NCBI GenBank assembly: GCA_964533785.1
Contig: CAZHNG010000194.1
Location: 1-13,070, forward strand
DNA: 13,070 nt
Direction of reading: 5' to 3'
Source: JANQRV01 sp964533785
GTDB lineage: Bacteria > Bacteroidota > Bacteroidia > Chitinophagales > Saprospiraceae
Under the pieces are notes generated by a model. That model made no database searches. It was not told where the DNA came from and saw nothing but the letters and a program-made list of their open reading frames with translations. Below, piece after piece: positions 1 through 6,769 of the stretch. Made by a program: the position numbers and the translations under genes. Positions within the stretch are counted from its first letter, which is position 1; every line of letters begins with the position of its first letter.

Positions 1-305
1 ATCATTCTCCCTTTTTCATATCTTAAAGCCACTAATTTGTGACACACTCAAATCAAATCGTTCTGGGGCGAATCCCAAAATGCAGTAAAAACTCAAATAT
101 GGATTGCAGTCTGTACATTTTTGCTAGTAGCTATTTTGAAAAATCAGCTCAAATCATCGCAAACCCAATTTGATGTTCTACAAATTTTAGGAACCTCCAT
201 TTTTGACAAAACACCTGTAAATGAATTACTTACAACACATATATCGCAAAACAAACTTGATGTAAATCATAACCAGTTGAATCTCTTTTGATTACAGCCG
301 GACAC
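1..305 (+). mobile_element. Right-end remnant of an IS4-type insertion sequence
   Basis: The window opens inside the 3' end of a transposase-like reading frame (43-291). Fourteen bases after its stop the sequence reads CCGGACACTAGTG, the type of terminal sequence I expect where the transposase of this IS group runs almost to the inverted repeat. The left end is outside the window, so target-site duplication and the exact boundary cannot be checked; the right edge could lie anywhere from about 300 to 310. The element abuts the 5'-truncated NTF2-like frame that follows, suggesting it inserted into or deleted part of that gene. Confidence 0.6.
43..291 (+). pseudogene. IS4-family transposase, C-terminal fragment (DUF4372-type)
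   Basis: Frame 1 translates to a segment reading IKSFWGESQNAVKTQIWIAV, then a hydrophobic stretch, ILQILGTSIFDKTPVNELL, and a terminal QLNLF. This is the typical C-terminus of Bacteroidota IS4-type transposases, in which the motif lies about 80 residues from the end, just after the catalytic-region phrase FFKWIKQHL. Here that preceding phrase is not in frame: a TGA stop sits at 40-42 and the bases before it resemble the expected coding sequence only after small insertions or deletions. The copy therefore looks decayed, although only the last 82 codons are visible and the upstream part is outside the window. Confidence 0.65.
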
Positions 306-307
306 TA

Positions 308-562
308 GTGGCTTCAGATATAGAAATTTACACTTATCCTGATAAATTGTTAGGAGATGGAGTTGATAATATCATTTCTATTTTCAAACCTAAATTTGAA
401 TCAAAAACTATATCAGTTGAAATAATAAACCAAATTGAAAATGGAAATCATGTAATCAACCATGAAATAGTCACCGAAAATGGAATCGAAACAAAATATG
501 TCTCGATTTATGAAATTGATAACGGATTAATAAAAAGTGTTAGATTTGTTAGAGATTATTAA
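308..562 (+). pseudogene. NTF2/SnoaL-like protein, 5'-truncated by the IS
   Basis: The 84-codon frame contains IEIYTYPDKLLGDGVDNI, then VEIINQIENGNHVINHEIVT, then YEIDNGLIKSVRFVRD. This is the second half of an NTF2-like (SnoaL/steroid-isomerase fold) small protein of about 115-125 aa: the strand with the HPD-like position, then the central and last beta strands of the cone. The first helices, which normally precede IEIYTYPD, are missing exactly where the IS end begins. The only start available is a GTG at 308 inside the IS terminus; the frame is open back to 281, so a chimeric product is possible but has no visible ribosome binding site. I read it as a gene fragment. It is AT-rich, like the gene after it and unlike the minus-strand cluster. 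Confidence 0.6.
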
Positions 563-615
563 AAAATCAAAAAGAGAAATGTGAATTCAAATAGCATAAA
601 ATTAATTACCTGAAA

Positions 616-1056
616 ATGAAATTCAAAGCATTATTATCTTTATCACTGATGATTAATTTGAGTGTAATTACCTTGAACGCTCAGTCAGGCAATGAAATGA
701 CAGAAATTGAGAAAATCACGGAAACATTAATCGACTACATAGAAGGTTCCACAAATGGACAACCTAATCGATTAAAAGAAGCTTTTCATCCTGATTTGAA
801 CTTGTATTATATTAAAGACGGGGAATTAAAAATATGGAGTGGGAAAGCTTACATAGAAGATACAAAGAAAGGAGAACCAACAGGAGAAATTGGAAAAATA
901 ATCACGATTGATTATGAAAATGATATAGCGGTTGCCAAAGTTCAAATATCTCACCCTGAAAGTAAAACTCCGTATATAGATTATTTTATGCTGACCAAAA
1001 TAATGGATCAATGGACAATTATCCACAAGATGTTCACGAAAAGAGTAAATAAATAA
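616..1056 (+). CDS. Secreted NTF2-like protein (putative lumazine-binding/SnoaL type)
   Basis: 146 aa. Residues 1-22 form a signal peptide (MKFK, hydrophobic core, cleavage near NA-Q), so the protein is probably periplasmic or lipid-free secreted. The mature part matches the NTF2-like/Lumazine_bd_2 pattern: a first helix ITETLIDYIEGSTNG, then LKEAFHPDLNLYYIKDGEL, a middle region, DIAVAKVQISHP, and a final strand pair ending DQWTIIHKMFTKR. Members of this family fold into a small cone that can bind ligands or act as isomerases; many have no assigned substrate and none can be assigned here. It lies 53 bp after the truncated NTF2-like fragment, so the locus may once have held two related genes in tandem. 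No Shine-Dalgarno sequence is visible, which is common in Bacteroidota. Fold assignment is fairly secure, function is not. Confidence 0.75.
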   Translation: MKFKALLSLSLMINLSVITLNAQSGNEMTEIEKITETLIDYIEGSTNGQPNRLKEAFHPDLNLYYIKDGELKIWSGKAYIEDTKKGEPTGEIGKIITIDYENDIAVAKVQISHPESKTPYIDYFMLTKIMDQWTIIHKMFTKRVNK

Positions 1057-1093
1057 GAAAATGAGAGCTAACCTTTAACGCTGAGTGGCTCGG

Positions 1094-1265
1094 GGCGACC
1101 AAACTATCCAGCCTTTATTCATTGAAGGTTGAAAATAGAACGAACAGAACACCACTCAGAGAGTGGATTATTGCGCATCGAGACGGAGTCTCTCGCAAAC
1201 AATATAAGTGCTTGCAAGAGACTCCGTCTCGATGCAGGAAACTTGCCAAACTCCGTTTGGTCGCC
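1094..1265. repeat. Nested palindromic element in convergent gap, copy 1
   Basis: This gap between two converging genes is built of nested inverted repeats. Outermost arms are GGCGACCAAAC (1094-1104) and GTTTGGTCGCC (1255-1265), 11 of 11 paired. Inside are 24-base arms at 1175-1198 and 1212-1235 with one mismatch, separated by 13 nt; their core is GAGACGGAGTCTC, itself nearly palindromic. A small CCACTC/GAGTGG hairpin lies at 1152-1166. Positions 1214-1260 recur at 10161-10207 (41 of 47 bases identical). A 63-codon open frame across it (1129-1320) is an accident of the repeat. Confidence 0.75.
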
Positions 1266-1281
1266 AATAAATTGTTTTTTT
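1175..1281 (+). terminator. Possible terminator for the NTF2-like gene
   Basis: The 24-base inverted repeat (1175-1198 with 1212-1235) and the outer arm ending at 1265 are followed by a run of seven T at 1275-1281. This could end rightward transcription from 616-1056. The distance from the strong stem to the T-run (about 40 nt) is longer than in a classical intrinsic terminator, so the repeat may instead be an unrelated palindromic element. Confidence 0.35.
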
Positions 1282-1316
1282 GATCAAGGAAATCCCTGCT
1301 TGCAAAAAGACCTGAA

Positions 1317-3260
1317 TTAAATCAACCCCACATCCGCCTTTACTTCCAACAACGCGGGCCCCTTATGCGCAAAGAGCCGCCGCATCGCCGCCGGCAGCTC
1401 CGCTTGTTGGTTTACCTGAATCCCAAGCGCACCGCAACTATTCGCATAATCCGCAAAATTGGGATTGACCAGGTCGGTGGCCCAAACATCAAACTCCCCG
1501 CTTCTCTGTTCTTTCGATATTTTACCCAATTCATTGTTATTGAGAATAATGGTCTTGATCGGCATCCCGTATTTGACGGCAGTCGTCAATTCTGCCAAAT
1601 ACTGGCAAAAACCGCCATCACCCGCCACCGCCACTACCGGGCGATCATCACCAACGGCGGCCCAGGCCCCCATCGCTGCCGGAAAAGCAAAACCAATGGA
1701 ACCTAAATACCCTGACATCAGAAAGGATTGTTCCTTACATTCAAAATACCGGCCAAAGGAATAGGCATTGTTTCCGACATCGACGCACATTACCGCATTT
1801 TCCGGTGCTTGCTTCGTCAGCTCCTCAAAAATAGAAATAGAACTAACGCCCTTGCCTCGATCTTCCTGTAGTCGTTTTTGCTTTTCTTTTCGCCAGATAT
1901 CCCACCTTTCGGCAATGGTAGCCTGTTGGTTCGTTTTGTTGTTGGCGATCACCTGATCACGGAGCATATCCACGGTAACCGATATTTCGCCCCAAATTGC
2001 CGCATCGATCTTATGAAATTTGCTTAAAGCCAAGGGATCAAAATCAATTTGGATGGTTGGTTTCTTCGGCGTAATACCGGTATGGTTGGAAAAGGAGGCG
2101 CCAATAACCAGTAGTAGATCCGACTCGTTCATAAACCAAGACGCGATCGGAGTACCACTGCGGCCTAATACTCCGCAACCCAGCCGGTGATAGTCAGAAA
2201 TAAGTCCTTTGCCCTTAAAAGTAGTCATCACCGGGCAATTGAGCTTTTCCGCCAGGGCCACCACTTTATCCATGTGGAAGCGGGCACCGTGACCAACGAT
2301 GATGGCTGGATTTTGTGCCTGGTTGAGCATTTGCAGGGCTTTGTCAAAGGTCTCTTTGGGTGGCGTGATCGTCATGGGGGTAATCCTTCCTTCGGGGGTC
2401 TGTGCTTTTTCGGTTCCGGCAGGAAGGGTTTGTACTTCATCGGGGAAGGTCAGGTGCGAAACGTCCCTGTTTAGAATCGCGTGTTTAATGGCAAGGGACA
2501 TTAACTCGCCGTGTTTGCTATTATGTTGTACCCGGTGGTTAAAAGCGGCTACGGTAGAAAATGCCCTAACCAGGTCCAGTTCCTGAAAATTGCCCGTACC
2601 AACGACTTGCGTGGCGACCTGCCCGGTCAACGCCAGAATGGGCGCGCGGTCAACCTTGGCGTCCCAAAGTCCGGTAAACATATTAGTAGACCCTGGTCCG
2701 GCAATAGCAAAACAGGCGGCTGGTCTACCCGTCAGTTTCCCGTAAGCAGAGGCGGCAAAAGAAGCGGCTCCTTCGTGGCGGATGCCAATATATTTCAACT
2801 TCCCTTTTTCTTCCTGTCTTCTCAGGGCATCGGCAAGTCCTAAATTGGAGTGTCCCACCATACCGAAAACACGGTTCACCCCCCAGTTAACCATTGTTTC
2901 TGCCATGATGTCGGTAACCGTAGCTTCGTGCTCCGGCTCTGTTGGCAATGCAACGTAAATACCGTCGGCTCTTTCCTCTACTTCGTAGGTAGGCACCCCG
3001 TCGTCGTATCCTCCCGGCGGTTTACCGGTGCAAGGGTGAAAATCCCACCCGTGCCAGGGGCAACGCAGCCAGCCTTTTTCGATACTTCCTTCTCCGAGTG
3101 GGCCACCCTGATGAGGACACTTATTGTCGAGGGCGGCAATTTTACCTTCAAAATGGGTTAGGCAGATCCCTTTATGACCGGCCGTTACCGTCATCACCCG
3201 GCCTTCTTGTAGTGCTTTTTTATCTTCTAGTACTTTGTACCACGTTTTGTTATCGCTCAT
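1317..3260 (-). CDS. Rieske [2Fe-2S] domain fused to a pyruvate-oxidase-like ThDP enzyme
   Basis: 647 aa. Residues 1-105 are a ferredoxin-type Rieske domain with ligands C48, H50, C67, H70 (CPH-x16-CPWH) and no extra cysteine pair of the bc1 type. Residues 112-647 are a complete thiamine-diphosphate enzyme of the pyruvate oxidase/acetolactate synthase superfamily: N-terminal Pyr domain with the catalytic Glu in IRHEGAA (E163), a central domain from about 305 to 440, and a C-terminal PP domain with the ThDP/Mg motif GDGG (547-550) ending in NNN (574-576). The tail resembles PoxB (NFADYANSCGALGIQV) but stops at KADVGLI, so the C-terminal membrane-binding tail of E. coli PoxB is absent. Whether the product is acetate, acetyl phosphate or acetolactate cannot be decided. 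It lies last in the minus-strand cluster, 49 bp after an antiporter remnant and beyond a possible terminator, so it may have its own promoter. The ATG at 3260 is preceded by GAAAG. Confidence 0.88.
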   Translation of the reverse strand: MSDNKTWYKVLEDKKALQEGRVMTVTAGHKGICLTHFEGKIAALDNKCPHQGGPLGEGSIEKGWLRCPWHGWDFHPCTGKPPGGYDDGVPTYEVEERADGIYVALPTEPEHEATVTDIMAETMVNWGVNRVFGMVGHSNLGLADALRRQEEKGKLKYIGIRHEGAASFAASAYGKLTGRPAACFAIAGPGSTNMFTGLWDAKVDRAPILALTGQVATQVVGTGNFQELDLVRAFSTVAAFNHRVQHNSKHGELMSLAIKHAILNRDVSHLTFPDEVQTLPAGTEKAQTPEGRITPMTITPPKETFDKALQMLNQAQNPAIIVGHGARFHMDKVVALAEKLNCPVMTTFKGKGLISDYHRLGCGVLGRSGTPIASWFMNESDLLLVIGASFSNHTGITPKKPTIQIDFDPLALSKFHKIDAAIWGEISVTVDMLRDQVIANNKTNQQATIAERWDIWRKEKQKRLQEDRGKGVSSISIFEELTKQAPENAVMCVDVGNNAYSFGRYFECKEQSFLMSGYLGSIGFAFPAAMGAWAAVGDDRPVVAVAGDGGFCQYLAELTTAVKYGMPIKTIILNNNELGKISKEQRSGEFDVWATDLVNPNFADYANSCGALGIQVNQQAELPAAMRRLFAHKGPALLEVKADVGLI

Positions 3261-3309
3261 CTTTCGAGTTTTATAGTATGATGTTGTAGATTCTTATTTG
3301 AAGTTCAAT

Positions 3310-3633
3310 TCAGGCATAAAGACGTTGAGTCAGTTTCCCTATCGTCAATCCTTGCACTAAAATGGAAAAAATAACTACCGTGTAGGTAATAAATACAATG
3401 GCATCTTTCGCCACTATGTCTTCACTCAAGGAAAGAGCTAAGGCTACGGAGATCCCACCTCTTAATCCTCCCCAGGTTAACAAGGTCACTGCTTTAAGAC
3501 GCGACAGAAAGAGCAGGGCAGTTACTATTGCCAATAGCATCAGACCAATAGTAGTCGGCAATTTCAAAAACTTATGGTTAATGTAACTGAAAAAGGCCGA
3601 TATGGAGAGTATTAGGGTGAATGATGTAAACAT
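3310..3633 (-). pseudogene. CPA1/NhaP-type Na+/H+ antiporter with large internal deletion
   Basis: 107 codons. Residues 1-42 match the very N-terminus of CPA1 sodium:proton antiporters (INHKFLKLPTTIGLMLLAIV), while residues from about 50 match the very C-terminal transmembrane region (LLTWGGLRGGISVALALSL, then VVIFSILVQGLTIGKLTQRL). In full-length proteins of about 400 aa these blocks are separated by roughly 300 residues including the ion-binding core, so that core is missing. The join falls near 3500 and stays in frame, which is why an open frame survives. Without the core it cannot be a working antiporter of the known kind. It sits between the membrane module and the Rieske-ThDP gene and was probably once a normal neighbour. 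Confidence 0.8.
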
Positions 3634-3675
3634 ATTTTTAAGATAAAATGGATTTTCAGGGTTGATTGCTCGCTG

Positions 3676-3711
3676 GGAAAAACCTCCGAGATTTTCGAAA
3701 CCTCGGAGGTT
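3676..3711 (-). terminator. Hairpin with T-run after the membrane module
   Basis: Arms AACCTCCGAG (3681-3690) and CTCGGAGGTT (3702-3711) pair over 10 bp with an 11-nt loop containing the palindrome TTTCGAAA. Read on the minus strand the right arm runs into five T followed by CCC, a terminator-like shape about 120 bp after the stop of the 273-aa gene. The same kind of CCTCCGAG/CTCGGAGG hairpin is, from memory, a dispersed repeat in Bacteroidota, so it could be a mobile palindrome that also terminates transcription. Confidence 0.5.
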
Positions 3712-3715
3712 AAAT

Positions 3716-3772
3716 CACCGCTAAGAGCGTAAAGTCCTTTTTTCTAAGCATTTCTTTGTGGCCTTTGTGGTG
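3716..3772. repeat. Degenerate inverted repeat (CGCTAAGAGCGTAAAG type)
   Basis: CACCGCTAAGAGCGTAAAG (3716-3734) and CTTTGTGGCCTTTGTGGTG (3754-3772) form imperfect arms, 13 of 19 positions pairing, around an AT-rich centre with a run of six T. I recall similar sequences scattered between genes in many Bacteroidota genomes, but cannot check copy number here. It lies directly beside the hairpin at 3676-3711, so the gap 3634-3832 is composed mainly of two repeat-like elements. Confidence 0.35.
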
Positions 3773-3832
3773 AGGAAAAACATTAACCCCAACTTTACAC
3801 GACGGTACATCTAGCGTCTAAATCCAACTCAT

Positions 3833-4654
3833 TCAATTACAAAGCGAAATATCCCCCTCTACCCAATGCGGCTTGAGCCGTAAAATATCCTCAGCCGGAT
3901 TGAGGTAGAATACCAACCAATCATCCTGTTGTTCTAAACGGCCGCAAAGCCGCAACTGATCCGCTACGTACGGCAATATTTCTTCGTTTATCTTTTCACC
4001 GTTTTCCCCTTTGAGGATACAGTAATTGGACTGATTGTCTGCTGTAGTCACCCTGAATATTGGCGGAATACCGCCGGATATACAGCGCACGGCACAAGAA
4101 CGGTGTGGCTTTCCATACCCGGGCTTCATTACCCCTAAAGCGCATTTGGGGTCTAAGATTTCCCCTCTCAGGCTTACCGCACCAAAATCTTCTACGTACC
4201 GTGGTAAAATAAGGGTCCTGTCGCTTATCCCAAGGAAAGCATCAACCCCTTGAGATAATTCCATTACCGTTTTATCCTGATAGTAAATTAAGGTCCCTTT
4301 TAATTTTACCGTTTGCCCATCAAGATCCATTTTTTGCTGGGCTTCAATGGCTTCAATAGTAGCTTCCGCTCCCGCTTTTCCAAAACCTACCAGCAAAATG
4401 CTCTTTTTGGCATTATTCTCAACGACCTGTAATACAGGAACGGGATTTTTTCGCAAGATGCCTTCCATCTCAGTTAGTCTGCCCAATTCAAAGACGGAAT
4501 CGGCAAAACCTTTCTGAGTTAATACCAACACTCCAGGGACAGCCAGGACGAGAATGGTGATCCATCCGATGAAGCGCCTCACTGTTTTCCGGTTTTCAAT
4601 GGGGGCTTTATCTTGCCAGCCGATATAGAAATGATCTGAATGTTTGCTCATCAA
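3833..4654 (-). CDS. Membrane-anchored protein with C/H motif, unknown family
   Basis: 273 aa. A short N-terminal stretch (FYIGWQDKAP) leads into one transmembrane segment at about residues 27-46; the rest should be periplasmic by the positive-inside rule (KTVRR before the helix). Residues 60-160 look like a beta-rich domain (VKLKGTLIYYQDKTVMEL). The striking part is C171-x12-H184-x2-C187-x3-C191 within DPKCALGVMKPGYGKPHRSC and the following AVRCISGGIPP; the spacing of Cys and His suggests a metal, haem or redox site but is not a CxxCH motif. C212 and C237 are additional. I have an unverified memory of this motif beside ferric-reductase/Rieske genes in other bacteria. It starts 24 bp after the cytochrome/Rieske gene, so they are probably co-transcribed and its product probably works at the same membrane complex. 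I cannot assign a function. M2 is an equally possible start. Confidence 0.8.
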   Translation of the reverse strand: MMSKHSDHFYIGWQDKAPIENRKTVRRFIGWITILVLAVPGVLVLTQKGFADSVFELGRLTEMEGILRKNPVPVLQVVENNAKKSILLVGFGKAGAEATIEAIEAQQKMDLDGQTVKLKGTLIYYQDKTVMELSQGVDAFLGISDRTLILPRYVEDFGAVSLRGEILDPKCALGVMKPGYGKPHRSCAVRCISGGIPPIFRVTTADNQSNYCILKGENGEKINEEILPYVADQLRLCGRLEQQDDWLVFYLNPAEDILRLKPHWVEGDISLCN

Positions 4655-4678
4655 TTTGAATATTTATCGAAAGCGGAG

Positions 4679-5716
4679 TTAGGAATCAATCGTTGCAGGT
4701 TCTCTCGGCGTACCTTCTGGGTAAGCACTCGGATTTACCCAAACCTTACCGCCTACGAGTCTGACATCATAGGTTTCTAATTTTTCGGTAAAAGGAGGCG
4801 GAGACTGACCATTTTCAGGTAGATATTGATAACCGTGCCAGGGGCAAGTAATACAGCCGTCAACAATTTTACCTTCGCCGAGCGGACCATTTTGATGCCG
4901 GCAGATATTGCTGACCGCCGATAATTTACCCTCGTATTTAAAAATGGCAATGTTTTCTCCGTTTACCAGTGCAACTTTTGCCCGGTGTTCCTGAATATCG
5001 TTTACATCACAAACCTCCACGAATCCATCCTCTTGCAATTTTTTCGGGTGATGCTCCCTTTTCTTCTCTATTAATGCTGCGGAAACATGTAATCCCGTCA
5101 CGACCAGCATCCCTACTCCCATTGCACCGATCCAGCCTGGATGCTGTTCGAGTTGTATCACGCCCAGCATGACATGAAAAAGAATCAAAGCGTAGGCGAC
5201 GTAAACCATCATGTGCAAAGCCTTCCAAATCCTTGGACTCAAATTCTTCAGCCAAAAGTCATGGCTAGTAGCCGCCATCAGGAACAAAATGAGCAACGCA
5301 AAAAAACCAAGGGACTGGAAAGGAAAGTTGACTAGTGAATTATAGTGTGCATTAGAAATGAATACGGAAACGAGTGGATTGGTATTGCCAAGTGCATGAA
5401 ATTGAATAATGTTAAAAATTCCGTGGATCAGGGCAATTAAAAACATGGTCACCCCTAAGTGCCGGCGATTGTAAAGCAAGGGTAAAAACCTGCGATTCAA
5501 CCGAGTCAAGGGACCAATACTCAAGATGATATGCAACATAAGAAAAGCGAGAGTACCCGTTGCTCTGATGATTAACGTTTCAATGCTTATAGTTGGATGA
5601 AAAACCAATTGTAATCCTGCAAATACGGACAAGTAGAGCAGCATGAGCCCCAGCATGACCCTGTCGTAGATCTTTTTTTGCCGGTTCCAGGCCACGGGAA
5701 TGTATTCAACTGCCAT
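4679..5716 (-). CDS. Ferric-reductase-like membrane cytochrome fused to a Rieske domain
   Basis: 345 aa. Residues 20-215 hold about six transmembrane helices of the ferric reductase/MsrQ (YedZ) type: SIGPLTRLNRRF and NRRHLGVTMFLIALIHG match the loop and third helix of that family. Candidate b-haem ligands are H62, H98, H168 and H181; the last two are 13 residues apart along one helix, as in MsrQ. Residues 230-330 are a cytoplasmic-type Rieske domain, ligands C272, H274, C291, H294 (CRH-x16-CPWH), replacing the FAD/NAD(P) domains found in full ferric reductases. No MsrP molybdoprotein gene is nearby. The start at 5716 is 3 bp after the stop of the 57-aa gene, implying translational coupling. 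The likely role is electron transfer between a soluble Rieske partner and the membrane quinone pool or the periplasm; direction unknown. The Rieske lacks bc1-type disulfide cysteines. Confidence 0.87.
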   Translation of the reverse strand: MAVEYIPVAWNRQKKIYDRVMLGLMLLYLSVFAGLQLVFHPTISIETLIIRATGTLAFLMLHIILSIGPLTRLNRRFLPLLYNRRHLGVTMFLIALIHGIFNIIQFHALGNTNPLVSVFISNAHYNSLVNFPFQSLGFFALLILFLMAATSHDFWLKNLSPRIWKALHMMVYVAYALILFHVMLGVIQLEQHPGWIGAMGVGMLVVTGLHVSAALIEKKREHHPKKLQEDGFVEVCDVNDIQEHRAKVALVNGENIAIFKYEGKLSAVSNICRHQNGPLGEGKIVDGCITCPWHGYQYLPENGQSPPPFTEKLETYDVRLVGGKVWVNPSAYPEGTPREPATIDS

Positions 5717-5719
5717 AAT

Positions 5720-5893
5720 TTATTGGTTTTGAAGGTTGGTATTACTATTCAATTGCAGAGGAGATTCTTGATATAATTCAGGTTGAGTTACCGGTTTTGG
5801 AATTACTAAAACAGTTAGAACGAATAGTATTGGCAGTAAAATAGCAAAGACCAGCCATATTATCCGGTGTCTTTTGCGTTGTGCGGGTATCAT
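5720..5893 (-). CDS. 57-aa single-pass membrane protein
   Basis: A short gene reading MIPAQRKRHRIIWLVFAILL, then a hydrophobic stretch to about residue 31 and a polar tail of about 25 residues ending NTNLQNQ. The basic N-terminus (RKRHR) should stay in the cytoplasm, putting the tail outside. It starts 22 bp after the 68-aa gene and its stop is 3 bp before the cytochrome/Rieske start, so it fits tightly into the operon with no room for anything else. The length and basic-then-hydrophobic shape suggest a small subunit or assembly partner of the membrane cytochrome. No known family is recognised with certainty. Confidence 0.7.
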   Translation of the reverse strand: MIPAQRKRHRIIWLVFAILLPILFVLTVLVIPKPVTQPELYQESPLQLNSNTNLQNQ

Positions 5894-5915
5894 CTCAAGT
5901 GTTTTTTATGTTATC

Positions 5916-6122
5916 TTATTTGGGTGTAACTATATATTTTCGAAGCATTACCGGCCATAACCCGATTGAACCGGGCAATAATAAAAGTCGCATTGACCAC
6001 TTAGCTGATGCCATTCCTCTATCGACCTTATGCACACCTTTGAATACAAACCAAAGCCCAAATAATAAGCCAATTAAAAGATATAAGAAAAACAGGTAAA
6101 CTAAAATCTCTACTAGGTTCAT
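5916..6122 (-). CDS. 68-aa two-helix membrane protein
   Basis: Two hydrophobic segments, about residues 4-28 (VEILVYLFFLYLLIGLLFGL) and 44-60, separated by a loop with FKGVHKVDRGMASAKWSMR. The second segment carries LLLLPGSIGLWPVMLRKYI. I recall small proteins ending in a similar PG...WP.LLR pattern in other phyla next to ferric-reductase-like genes, but this is unverified. It is followed after 22 bp by the 57-aa gene and then by the cytochrome/Rieske gene, making a compact three-gene membrane unit. One histidine (H31) lies in the loop. A role as accessory subunit is inference from context. Confidence 0.72.
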   Translation of the reverse strand: MNLVEILVYLFFLYLLIGLLFGLWFVFKGVHKVDRGMASAKWSMRLLLLPGSIGLWPVMLRKYIVTPK

Positions 6123-6185
6123 ATTTTTCGTTTTCGTTTAATTAAAGTCAGGTTTCAGGTAAATAAGCAGTTGCACATCTTGTCT

Positions 6186-6581
6186 TTAAAGAGATCTACT
6201 TTGATACTGATTCTCCTTGATCTTAACTGCCCTAAAAGCATTAATCATCAATAAAACCAGACCAATCACCGTGAGAAGAATGCCTATGCAAACCAGCACT
6301 TCTACAATAACCTTTAACTCATCATACATCAAATTGAATTGCAACCCGGCAAGTAATCCTGAGATAGACAAAAAAACAGCACTTCCATACAGCAATACGA
6401 GGGAAATGTTAACCAATCGCATTTGTCGTATTTTCTTTCTCAAGGTCATTTCATTCGCTTTTCGGTCCAATTCGATGAGCCTGGCAATTTCAGCACTAAG
6501 CGCATTAGAAAGCCCGGAAGTCGCAACAATAAAGAAACCTACACTTGGCAGCACCGTTAATGGAAGAAACCAATTTTCCAT
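6186..6581 (-). CDS. Three-helix membrane protein, DUF2721-like
   Basis: 131 aa with transmembrane segments at about residues 5-25, 55-80 and 90-116. The stretch between helices 1 and 2, LSAEIARLIELDRKANEMTL with following RKKIRQMR, is charged and helical. This arrangement (helix ending in a Ser/Asn-rich turn, then an R/E-rich amphipathic helix, then two helices) resembles DUF2721, a family of unknown function. It lies 63 bp upstream of the 68-aa gene and about 190 bp downstream of the Rieske-glutamate-synthase gene, in the same direction, so it may belong to the same transcript or start a second one. No signal peptide is separable from helix 1. The family assignment is moderate; no activity is known. 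Confidence 0.65.
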   Translation of the reverse strand: MENWFLPLTVLPSVGFFIVATSGLSNALSAEIARLIELDRKANEMTLRKKIRQMRLVNISLVLLYGSAVFLSISGLLAGLQFNLMYDELKVIVEVLVCIGILLTVIGLVLLMINAFRAVKIKENQYQSRSL

Positions 6582-6769
6582 TTGGAATTTATTACTTGAT
6601 TAGATACCTAATTCTGACCTTTAAGATAAGCAAGATTCCAGACCTGCCGTTTAATAAAATCAATCGTAACTCACTATATTCCTCAAATCATTCTATCCAA
6701 ATCACTTGCGAGCATGGTAAAACGTGTAGTACTCAATCCGAACAACACGTCTACCTCACGAAACCTTTA

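Noticed and set aside
1129..1320. 63-codon open frame on the plus strand
   Set aside because: It lies across the palindromic repeat, and parallel frames over copy 2 give the same phrases (IETESLA, RLSLDAENLP), so the similarity is repeat DNA and not a protein family.
1365..3289. Many plus-strand frames of 60-113 codons
   Set aside because: They are antisense to the Rieske-ThDP gene, whose domain motifs are continuous on the minus strand.
4679..5716. MsrPQ methionine sulfoxide repair system or bc1-type complex
   Set aside because: There is no molybdopterin MsrP gene, and the Rieske domain lacks the extra disulfide cysteines and cytochrome b/c1 partners of bc1.
6722..6750. Inverted repeat ACGTGT/ACACGT in the gap before the DUF2721-like gene
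   Set aside because: Only 6 bp with a 17-nt loop and no T-run; expected by chance in AT-rich DNA.
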